NCBI GenBank assembly: GCA_938049795.1
Contig: CALLCD010000143.1
Coordinates: forward strand, 1 to 6,200
Reading direction: 5' to 3'
Source: an uncultured Hyphomonadaceae bacterium
Lineage (GTDB): Bacteria; Pseudomonadota; Alphaproteobacteria; Caulobacterales; Hyphomonadaceae
DNA: 6,200 bases
The notes beneath the pieces are model-generated. The model was not told the origin of the DNA. It ran no database searches and worked only from the letters and a program-made list of their open reading frames with translations. Below are positions 1 to 4,889 of this stretch, in pieces (position 1 is the first letter of the stretch; each line of letters begins with the position of its first letter). The translations under genes and the position numbers were made by a program.

Positions 1-68
1 TTGCCAATCGTCGAACAAGCGGCGAGCGTGGCCAGAGCAGCCAAAGAGGAAATCATGGAAAGGCGCAT
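1..68 (-). CDS. Putative outer-membrane lipoprotein, N-terminal part only
   Basis: Only the first 22 codons are visible; the gene continues past the left edge. The predicted start (MRLSMISSLAALATLAACSTIG is too long to quote as one motif, so by position) has Arg at residue 2, a hydrophobic core at residues 5-14 and a lipobox Leu-Ala-Ala-Cys at residues 15-18. Ser follows the lipidated Cys. By the +2 rule, Ser rather than Asp predicts export to the outer membrane. The ATG at 68-66 is preceded by AGAAGGA (complement of 80-86) at 11 bases; a second in-frame ATG at 56-54 has no better site. The gene is divergent from ispH. The mature protein is out of view, so family and role cannot be named. The signal peptide and lipobox are seen directly; the rest is inference. 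Confidence 0.7.
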   Translation of the reverse strand, partial: MRLSMISSLAALATLAACSTIG

Positions 69-120
69 GAGACGATGTGTCCTTCTAAGGTTTAGGAGCA
101 TTGCCTTAAGCAGACCCCAT

Positions 121-149
121 CTGATAGCCAATAGGTTTAACGGTGCCAA
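121..149 (-). promoter_or_regulatory. Candidate sigma-70-type promoter for the lipoprotein gene
   Basis: On the minus strand, TTGGCA (complement of 144-149; five of six bases match the -35 consensus) and TATCAG (complement of 121-126; four of six match the -10) are separated by exactly 17 bases. Transcription would start near 114, leaving a leader of about 45 bases before the ATG at 68. The -35 box is embedded in the inverted repeat at 145-158. This was recognised by eye only. Confidence 0.35.
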
Positions 150-174
150 TGCTTTGGCGCAACGCCACTTTGGC

Positions 175-180
175 AGGAGA
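175..180 (+). promoter_or_regulatory. Ribosome binding site that decides the ispH TTG start
   Basis: AGGAGA ends 8 bases before the TTG at 189, an ideal spacing. No ATG, GTG or other TTG exists in this frame between the upstream stop at 138-140 and 189. An ATG at 184 lies closer to the site (3-base gap) but in another frame, and opens only a nine-codon reading frame ending at 213. Confidence 0.75.
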
Positions 181-188
181 TTGATGCT

Positions 189-1139
189 TTGTCCGCCCAA
201 AACCCCGCTCTGACGATTTTATTGGCCGCGCCGAGAGGATTTTGCGCCGGCGTTGACCGCGCGATCCAGATTGTCGAGGAAGCGCTCGCCAAATGGGGAC
301 CGCCGGTCTATGTCCGCCACGAGATTGTTCACAACGCCCATGTCGTCTCGAGGCTTGAGGCGCTGGGCGCTGTTTTTGTTGAGGAAGTTTCAGACTGTCC
401 CGCTGACCGGCCCGTGATCTTTTCAGCCCACGGCGTGCCCAAATCGGTGCCGCTTGAAGCACAAAACCGCAATATGATCTATGTCGATGCAACCTGTCCG
501 CTTGTGTCCAAGGTCCATGTCGAAGCGCAGCGTCACCATGCCGACGGTCAGGAGATCATTCTGATTGGTCATGAAGGCCACCCCGAAGTGATCGGCACGA
601 TGGGGCAATTGCCCGACAGCGCAATGACGCTGATTGAAACCGTGGCCGATGCCGAAGCGTTTACGCCGATTGATCCGGACAATCTGGCATTTGTGACCCA
701 GACCACTTTGTCAGTGGACGATACGGCGGAAATTGTGGCGACGCTGCAAAGGCGGTTTCCGGCGATCTCGGCGCCGCACAAGGAAGACATTTGCTATGCG
801 ACGACAAACCGGCAGGACGCGGTCAAACAAATGGCAACTTCGGCCGATCTTGTGCTGGTGATCGGGGCAGAAACCTCGTCCAATTCCAAACGCCTCGTCG
901 AAGTGGCTGCGCGCAATGGGGCGAGCGCGGCAAAACTGGTCGCAAGCGCAGACGATGTGGACTGGGCATGGCTCGACGGGGTGTGCACGCTGGGCATTAC
1001 GGCCGGAGCCAGCGCGCCGGAAGACCTGGTCCAGAGCCTGATTGATGCCTGCGCCGAACGGTTCGAGACGCGCGTTGAGGAAATCCGCGTGACCGACGAG
1101 AATGTCGTGTTCAAATTGCCGCGCATTCTGGCGAGCTGA
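189..1139 (+). CDS. ispH: 4-hydroxy-3-methylbut-2-enyl diphosphate reductase (IspH/LytB)
   Basis: IspH performs the last step of the MEP (non-mevalonate) isoprenoid pathway in the cytoplasm, reducing HMBPP to IPP and DMAPP with a [4Fe-4S] cluster. The 316-residue length is normal for the family. The three cluster-ligand cysteines are present: Cys19 in PRGFCAGVDRAI, Cys103 in DATCPLVSKVH and Cys202 in ICYATTNRQ. The substrate-binding histidines lie in RHEIVHN (43-49), FSAHGV (79-84) and GHPEV (130-134). The glutamate of that last motif, Glu133, corresponds to the proton-relay glutamate of the E. coli enzyme. The diphosphate-binding motif TSSNSKRL (229-236) and the C-terminal LGITAGASAPE (268-278) are also intact. 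Translation starts at TTG, chosen from the SD sequence at 175-180. The gene stands alone, divergent from the lipoprotein gene and convergent with the repeat-protein gene. Identification is secure. Confidence 0.97.
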   Translation: MSAQNPALTILLAAPRGFCAGVDRAIQIVEEALAKWGPPVYVRHEIVHNAHVVSRLEALGAVFVEEVSDCPADRPVIFSAHGVPKSVPLEAQNRNMIYVDATCPLVSKVHVEAQRHHADGQEIILIGHEGHPEVIGTMGQLPDSAMTLIETVADAEAFTPIDPDNLAFVTQTTLSVDDTAEIVATLQRRFPAISAPHKEDICYATTNRQDAVKQMATSADLVLVIGAETSSNSKRLVEVAARNGASAAKLVASADDVDWAWLDGVCTLGITAGASAPEDLVQSLIDACAERFETRVEEIRVTDENVVFKLPRILAS

Positions 1140-1189
1140 CGGTCGGGTCTTGCCTGCTAGCCGGTGGTCTTCAAACCAATTTCAGACAT

Positions 1190-1224
1190 AAAAATACCCC
1201 CTGCATCTTGCGACACAGGGGGTA
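1190..1224 (-). terminator. Rho-independent terminator of the repeat-protein gene
   Basis: A perfect 9-bp inverted repeat, TACCCCCTG (1195-1203) and CAGGGGGTA (1216-1224), encloses a 12-base loop. Read on the minus strand the hairpin is followed at once by TTTTTATG, a classic T-run, so it terminates the gene that stops at 1255. On the plus strand the tail is only GATTGTTTC, so it may also slow ispH transcripts, less efficiently. Confidence 0.85.
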
Positions 1225-1254
1225 GATTGTTTCAAACTCTTTCGAGCGGTCGCC

Positions 1255-2220
1255 CTAGTAAGGGGACAGGCCGAGAGACTGAACGGTTGAAACGGTCAGG
1301 TAGCCAACTGGCAGACCGTTCGCACGCTGGTAGGATTCCATAGCGCGCAGTGTGCCTGGACCAAACTGGCCATCATCCGGTGCATTGTAGCCAGCAGCGG
1401 TCAGTGCCCGCTGAATTTCGCTAACTTTTGCAGATGTGGTGTTTGTGTCGCAAAGCACTTCACGCCATTCGAGGCCGCCACCGCCGGTGACAACGCGCTT
1501 TTCAACGGTTTTGAATGTCGCCGGGATCACATTGACCTGCTCGCTCGCGGGTGTGACGAGAACTTGCTTGGTCACGGTACCATATTCGGCCGGGATCACA
1601 TTCTCGATCACTTGTGGCGGCTGGGCCACAACTTCACGGGTCACGACTTCTGTCACAGCCGGAATGACGCGAACGTCGGTTGTTTCCGGTGTTGCCACGC
1701 GTGTGCGTGTCACAGTGTCATACTGAGCAGGGACTTCGACGCGGCAAAGCAGCTCACCAGTGGCTTGCTCGCCATTGACGTTTGCAGTGCCGGTGCCCGC
1801 TGCGCCACGGCCAAACAGGCCAGCGCCTGGTTTCCATGTCGAGTAGGCCGGACGAACCAGAACTTGCTCTGTATAGGTTTCGAATGTCGCAGGAATCACA
1901 ATTGTTTCGGTGCGTTCTGGCTCAACGGTGACAACTTCAGTCACTGTCTCGTAGACCGCAGGAATTGTGCTGTATGTGACAGTTTCTTCCTTGACCAGAA
2001 CCTGCTCGGTCTGGGTTTCGTAAGTTGCAGGAATAACAATAATTTCCTGCGTTTCAGGACGGTCTACAACCTGCTCGGTCACAACTTCTGTTGTTTCCGG
2101 GATCAGAACGCGTGCAAAGCACTCGCCCGGATCTGCACTTGGTGGATAGTCCGCACCTTGAGCCATTGCTGCACCGCTAAACAGTGTGGCAGCGGCAGAC
2201 GCCAAAAGCATCTTCTTCAT
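1255..2220 (-). CDS. Exported 23-residue-repeat protein with C-terminal peptidoglycan-binding domain
   Basis: I do not recognise a named family for the whole 321-residue protein. Residues 1-20 form a Sec signal peptide (two Lys, a hydrophobic core, cleavage after Ala-Met-Ala). Residues 40-131 and 163-254 are two blocks of four repeats, each repeat exactly 23 residues, with consensus IPAxYETVTEQVLVxP. They are rich in Thr, Val and Glu and alternate as beta strands would. A Gly/Ala-rich linker (130-155) separates the blocks. Residues 263-318 match a PG_binding_1 domain (IQRAL at 269-273, GYNAPDDGQFGPGT at 277-290, ESYQRANGL at 295-303). Cysteines are at 34, 159 and 257. The likely role is a periplasmic or surface structural protein tied to the cell wall. 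The ATG at 2220 was chosen over an upstream ATG at 2280 because AAGGGGAGA lies 6 bases before it and the signal peptide begins there. The protein ends in Tyr. It is monocistronic unless a doubtful small frame upstream is real. Confidence 0.85.
   Translation of the reverse strand: MKKMLLASAAATLFSGAAMAQGADYPPSADPGECFARVLIPETTEVVTEQVVDRPETQEIIVIPATYETQTEQVLVKEETVTYSTIPAVYETVTEVVTVEPERTETIVIPATFETYTEQVLVRPAYSTWKPGAGLFGRGAAGTGTANVNGEQATGELLCRVEVPAQYDTVTRTRVATPETTDVRVIPAVTEVVTREVVAQPPQVIENVIPAEYGTVTKQVLVTPASEQVNVIPATFKTVEKRVVTGGGGLEWREVLCDTNTTSAKVSEIQRALTAAGYNAPDDGQFGPGTLRAMESYQRANGLPVGYLTVSTVQSLGLSPY
1459..1734 (-). repeat. Second block of four 23-codon (69-bp) repeats
   Basis: Repeat units begin at residues 163 (Val-Pro), 186, 209 and 232 (Ile-Pro), again exactly 23 apart. 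Unit 6 (IPAVTEVVTREVV) resembles unit 1, and unit 7 (IPAEYGTVTKQVLV) resembles units 2 and 4. The last unit decays into a Gly run (246-249) and ends with a Trp in the same phase as in the first block. Confidence 0.83.
1828..2103 (-). repeat. First block of four 23-codon (69-bp) repeats
   Basis: Repeat units begin at Ile-Pro residues 40, 63, 86 and 109 of the encoded protein, exactly 23 residues apart. The core IPATYET-type motif is followed by TEQVLV in units 2 and 4, while unit 1 reads IPETTEVVTEQVV. The units are diverged at the DNA level, which implies an old protein repeat under selection rather than a recent tandem expansion. Confidence 0.85.
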
Positions 2221-2250
2221 GTTTATTCTCCCCTTGGATATCGACGCTGG

Positions 2251-2280
2251 ATTATCCAACGCCAGATACTGGCTAAACAA
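2251..2280 (-). promoter_or_regulatory. Candidate promoter of the repeat-protein gene
   Basis: On the minus strand, TTGTTT (complement of 2275-2280) and GATAAT (complement of 2251-2256; five of six match the -10) are 18 bases apart. The predicted leader to the ATG at 2220 is about 25 bases and carries the strong SD. The spacer contains the inverted repeat GCCAG-ATA-CTGGC, and the -35 overlaps a second one, GCTAA-ACAA-TTAGC, so a repressor or activator could act here. Recognised by eye only. Confidence 0.35.
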
Positions 2281-2463
2281 TTAGCACACAGTCACTACAA
2301 ACTGCATGCCAACAGAGTTTGCGACTCGAAGACGACCCGCAACCAAGGACAGTTTTACCCCAGCCGAACATTACAGACCAGACATAACCTGCTTTTTCCT
2401 GCACAAAGTCTGCGAATATTTTCACAAACCCGCGTAATTTCAGGTCATCGGGCTGAATATTTT

Positions 2464-2508
2464 TCTGCCCCATGATCTTTCCACGGTTCGGAAAAAGGGG
2501 CAGACCCC
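2464..2508 (+). promoter_or_regulatory. Hairpin-forming leader upstream of purB, possible cis-regulator
   Basis: TCTGCCCC (2464-2471) and GGGGCAGA (2497-2504) form a perfect 8-bp outer stem. Inside it, TTTCC (2478-2482) and GGAAA (2490-2494) form a 5-bp inner stem with a 7-base loop. The same GGGG (2497-2500) can instead pair with CCCC (2505-2508), so the two folds exclude each other. No T-run follows, so it is not an intrinsic terminator. It ends about 20 bases before the purB SD. Whether it lies in the transcript is unknown, because the purB start site was not identified. It matches no riboswitch class that I know. Confidence 0.4.
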
Positions 2509-2541
2509 CATCCAAAGCGCAAGAAGACGAGGACTCAAGAC

Positions 2542-3834
2542 ATGATCGAACGCTATTCGCGGCCCGAAATGGTGGCCATCTGGTCGCCCGAATCAAAATT
2601 CTCCATCTGGCTCGAAATCGAAACCCTCGCCGCCGAGGCAATGGAAGGGTTCGGGCAGATCCCTGCGGGCACAAGCGCGGCGGTGCGCGAACGGGCACAG
2701 TTTGATGTCGAGCGAATCAACGAGATCGAGCGCGAGGTCAAACATGATGTCATCGCCTTTCTCACCAATGTTGCCGAATATGTCGGTGAAGAAGCGCGCT
2801 ATTTACATAAGGGGCTGACCTCTTCGGACGTGCTGGATACGTGTCTTGCCGTCCAGCTTAGCCGTGCGAGTGATCTGCTTCTGACCGGGCTCGACCGCGT
2901 TCTGACGGCACTGAAGACCCGCGCTGAGGAACACAAATTATCCCCGACCATTGGCCGCAGTCATGGCATCCATGCCGAGCCGGTCACGTTCGGGTTAAAG
3001 CTTGCCGGTTATTATGCCGAGTTCAAACGCTGCCGTGCCCGCCTTGTCGCTGCGCGTGAAGAGATTGCGACATGCGCGCTTTCGGGGGCCGTTGGAACGT
3101 TCGCCAATATTGATCCGCGCATCGAAGCCCATGTCGCAAAAGCGCTCGGCCTTGTGCCAGAGCCGATCTCGACGCAGATCATCCCGCGCGACCGGCATGC
3201 CATGTTCTTCTCGACCTTGGGCGTGATCGCCTCGTCGATTGAACGGCTCGCGACCGAAGTCCGCCATTTGCAGCGCACCGAAGTCCTTGAAGCGGAAGAG
3301 TTTTTCTCGGCAGGGCAAAAAGGATCGTCGGCCATGCCGCACAAGCGCAATCCGGTTTTGACGGAGAATTTGACGGGCCTTGCACGGCTTGTGCGGTCGT
3401 CTGTCACCCCGGCGCTCGAGAATGTGGCGCTCTGGCATGAACGCGATATTTCGCACTCATCGGTCGAGCGCGGCATTGGGCCGGACGCAACGGTGCATCT
3501 CGATTTTGCGCTGCACAGGCTGGCCGGTGTGATCGAGCAATTGCTGGTCTATCCGGAGAATATGCAGGCGAATATGGACAAGCTGGGCGGGTTGCACAAT
3601 TCGCAGCGTGTCTTGCTGGCGCTTGTGGAAAAAGAAGTGAGCCGCGAGGACGCATACCGGCTGGTCCAGCGCAATGCGATGCGGACCTGGGCGGGCGAAG
3701 GGGCGTTTCTCGACTTTTTGAAACAGGACGAAGATGTCAAAGCAAGGCTCACGGACGCCGAACTCGAAGCGCTGTTCGATATGGAGTATCACCTCGCGCA
3801 AGTGGACTATATCTATGCGCGCGTGTTCAGCTAG
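2542..3834 (+). CDS. purB: Adenylosuccinate lyase
   Basis: PurB is a cytoplasmic homotetramer of the fumarase/aspartase superfamily. It cleaves SAICAR to AICAR and adenylosuccinate to AMP, releasing fumarate, and so works twice in purine synthesis. The 430-residue length is typical. His68 lies in the KHDV motif, TSSDVLDT is at 93-100 and HGIHAEP at 141-147, where His141 is the expected general acid. The flexible signature loop GQKGSSAMPHKRNP is at 258-271, with the catalytic serine (262 or 263). WHERDISHSSVER (298-310) supplies further active-site residues. The start ATG has GAGGA at an 8-base spacing. The substrate comes from PurC, encoded further downstream. A structured leader precedes the gene, and the thioredoxin-like gene follows after 54 bases, possibly on the same transcript. 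Nothing is missing or odd; identification is secure. Confidence 0.97.
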   Translation: MIERYSRPEMVAIWSPESKFSIWLEIETLAAEAMEGFGQIPAGTSAAVRERAQFDVERINEIEREVKHDVIAFLTNVAEYVGEEARYLHKGLTSSDVLDTCLAVQLSRASDLLLTGLDRVLTALKTRAEEHKLSPTIGRSHGIHAEPVTFGLKLAGYYAEFKRCRARLVAAREEIATCALSGAVGTFANIDPRIEAHVAKALGLVPEPISTQIIPRDRHAMFFSTLGVIASSIERLATEVRHLQRTEVLEAEEFFSAGQKGSSAMPHKRNPVLTENLTGLARLVRSSVTPALENVALWHERDISHSSVERGIGPDATVHLDFALHRLAGVIEQLLVYPENMQANMDKLGGLHNSQRVLLALVEKEVSREDAYRLVQRNAMRTWAGEGAFLDFLKQDEDVKARLTDAELEALFDMEYHLAQVDYIYARVFS

Positions 3835-3888
3835 AACTCATCCGGCCCGTGCTAGAGTATCATTGAATTTGTGAAAGGTATGACCCAC

Positions 3889-4356
3889 ATGCTGCGTGCC
3901 CTGATGCTGATGGTTTTTGTTGCGCTGGCTCCGATGGCCGCGCGTGCCGAGCCGGTGTTGAAGATCATCAATTTTACCGCCGACTGGTGCCCAAACTGCC
4001 AGATCCTGAACCCGGCCATCCACAATGCACTGCTCGAATTTCCAGAGGGCCAGATCGAGGTTATCAATCTCGATATGACCCATGCCGGGCGGCGAGCCAG
4101 CGACGAAGCAAAGCTGGCCGTCTATGCCGATGCAATCCGACTGGCCGAACAGCATAAGGCGGGCGATCTGTGGGAGCGTTATGGCGGGGTGACCGGCATT
4201 GCGGCGATTATTGCCGCCGATACGGGCGAGGCCATTGGCTGCATGACGCGGGCGCTAAGCTCCGACGCTATTGCCTATGGCTTGCGCGAATCGCTGATCA
4301 TTACCGAGCGCCGCGCGCCGGGCGAACGAATGCCAGACGGGCCGGACTGTCCATAA
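3889..4356 (+). CDS. Exported thioredoxin-fold protein with WCPNC active site, cis-Pro replaced
   Basis: The protein (155 residues from this start) begins with a hydrophobic signal peptide of about 20 residues ending Ala-Arg-Ala, so it should act in the periplasm. The mature part starts like thioredoxin: a strand KIINFTADW, then the redox motif WCPNC at 33-37. The second half, WERYGGVTGIAAIIAADTGE (95-114), aligns with the thioredoxin YGIRGIPT..G segment. However, the nearly invariant cis-proline is Ala105. A roughly 20-residue extra charged helix (residues 66-94) lies between the two halves, and further cysteines are at 118 and 154. Partner and direction (reductase, oxidase or chaperone) cannot be told. 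The ATG at 3889 has AAAGG at 10 bases. A GTG at 3871 and an ATG at 3880 are in frame but have poorer sites; either would lengthen only the signal peptide. It lies just downstream of purB and may be co-transcribed. The fold is confident, the function unassigned. Confidence 0.82.
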   Translation: MLRALMLMVFVALAPMAARAEPVLKIINFTADWCPNCQILNPAIHNALLEFPEGQIEVINLDMTHAGRRASDEAKLAVYADAIRLAEQHKAGDLWERYGGVTGIAAIIAADTGEAIGCMTRALSSDAIAYGLRESLIITERRAPGERMPDGPDCP

Positions 4357-4385
4357 AACTGGCCGCTGCCAACCGGAGCGGTTAG
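4353..4385 (-). terminator. Probable terminator of the zeta-subunit gene
   Basis: On the minus strand CTAACCGCT (complement of 4377-4385) pairs with AGCGGCCAG (complement of 4359-4367), leaving one 2-base internal mismatch and a 9-base loop. TTTTAT follows. The upstream arm includes the TAA stop of the zeta gene, and the T-run lies over the stop codon of the convergent thioredoxin-like gene. An alternative small hairpin (AACCG-GAG-CGGTT, 4371-4383) is also possible. No T-run is present in the plus direction. Confidence 0.5.
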
Positions 4386-4705
4386 CCCTCGGAGCTGAGT
4401 TGCTCGCGCGCAACGAGAAGCAAAGCGTCCATCTGTTCGCGGATGCGCGCATCGGTCCGGTCAACGCCCTTGGCATCGAAATCACCGCGTATTTTGCGAA
4501 ACACGTCTTCATCGCCCGCTTCTTCAAGATCAGACAGGACAACCGTTTTGGCATACGCCTCGGCATCTGCGCCCGACAGATCCATCAGATCGGCGGCCCA
4601 AAGCCCGAGCAATTTGTTGCGGCGGGCCATAGTTTTGAAATCAGTGGCCTGATCCATAGCAAACTTTGCTTCTTCACCGCGCTTGCGATCTTCAAATTGA
4701 GACAT
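4382..4705 (-). CDS. F1-ATPase inhibitor zeta subunit (formerly DUF1476)
   Basis: The 107-residue protein matches the alphaproteobacterial zeta family, known from Paracoccus denitrificans, which blocks ATP hydrolysis by the F1 motor with its N-terminal segment. Visible hallmarks are the N-terminus MSQFEDRKRGEEAKFAMDQ (1-19), the following basic/aromatic stretch and the signature ARRNKLLGLWAA (27-38). The C-terminal helices run through DEDVFRKIRGDFD (65-77) to the end. The sequence is mostly helical, charged and cytoplasmic. The ATG at 4705 was chosen because the family begins at this methionine and AGGGAA lies 8 bases upstream; an in-frame ATG at 4768 would add 21 residues foreign to the family. 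The gene is antisense to its purine neighbours and divergent from purC. I recall the same gene beside purC in other alphaproteobacteria. Confidence 0.92.
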   Translation of the reverse strand: MSQFEDRKRGEEAKFAMDQATDFKTMARRNKLLGLWAADLMDLSGADAEAYAKTVVLSDLEEAGDEDVFRKIRGDFDAKGVDRTDARIREQMDALLLVAREQLSSEG

Positions 4706-4735
4706 GTTTTTGGTTCCCTGAATTATCTCTTGAGC

Positions 4736-4765
4736 GATATAGGCACTGACATTGGTGAATTTCAA
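4736..4765 (-). promoter_or_regulatory. Candidate promoter of the zeta-subunit gene
   Basis: On the minus strand, TTGAAA (complement of 4760-4765; four of six match the -35) and TATATC (complement of 4736-4741; four of six match the -10) are 18 bases apart. The leader would be about 25 bases. A second -10-like GATAAT (complement of 4722-4727) lacks a good partner. The region is shared with the divergent purC promoter, for which GATAAT at 4813-4818 is a -10 candidate without a clear -35. Confidence 0.3.
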
Positions 4766-4875
4766 CATGAGAGATGCCGCAAAGCGATGAATTAGGCGTT
4801 TCGTGCCGCGTCGATAATTGTTATAGGTCGGCGGATTCTTACACTTGGAGGGCGATGGATCGCGCTCCCTTTACC

Positions 4876-4881
4876 GGAAAG
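4876..4881 (+). promoter_or_regulatory. Ribosome binding site supporting the purC start at 4890
   Basis: GGAAAG lies 8 bases before ATG 4890, from which the protein begins MSRRRMVYEGKAK, as PurC proteins of this group do. An in-frame TTG at 4845 has no SD before it and would add 15 unfamiliar residues. A stronger SD-like GGAGGG at 4847-4852 has no suitable in-frame start. Confidence 0.55.
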
Positions 4882-4889
4882 TTCAGCCC

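Larger units (their letters stand above)
2221..2541. other. Intergenic region between the divergent repeat-protein gene and purB
   Basis: This 321-base stretch has a visibly lower G+C content than the flanking genes. It contains the SD and a candidate promoter for the minus-strand gene (2251-2280), two adjacent inverted repeats (2261-2273 and 2272-2285) and a hairpin-forming purB leader (2464-2508). The purB SD is GAGGA at 2529-2533. GANTC methylation-type sites are at 2323-2327 and 2532-2536. I found no convincing -35/-10 pair for purB by eye. A 66-codon minus-strand reading frame (2473 to 2273) is open but unconfirmed. No tRNA, known riboswitch class or transposon end is recognisable. Confidence 0.6.

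Noticed and set aside
1..213. 70-codon plus-strand open frame at the left edge
   Set aside because: It reads antisense through a clear lipoprotein signal peptide and runs through the ispH SD; no SD or family resemblance, and the product is Arg-rich shadow sequence.
1459..2103. The 69-bp periodicity as a CRISPR array or DNA tandem repeat
   Set aside because: The units are similar as protein but diverged as DNA, have no constant direct repeat with variable spacers, and lie within an intact coding frame.
2119..2121. Cys34 of the repeat protein as a lipobox cysteine
   Set aside because: It lies 14 residues after a good signal-peptidase I site (Ala-Met-Ala) in a polar context, without the Leu-x-x-Cys pattern directly after the hydrophobic core.
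1564..2475. 303-codon plus-strand open frame antisense to the repeat protein
   Set aside because: It is long only because the repeated, stop-poor coding strand opposite it keeps the frame open. Its product is rich in Cys, His and Asn with no recognisable domain, and it crosses the intergenic region into the purB leader.
2497..2509. GGGG-CAGA-CCCC before purB as an intrinsic terminator
   Set aside because: The stem is only 4 bp and no T-run follows on either strand; it is considered only as part of the leader structure.
2995..3476. Open frames of about 150 codons on the minus strand inside purB
   Set aside because: They are antisense shadows of a fully conserved purB with no SD and no resemblance to known proteins.
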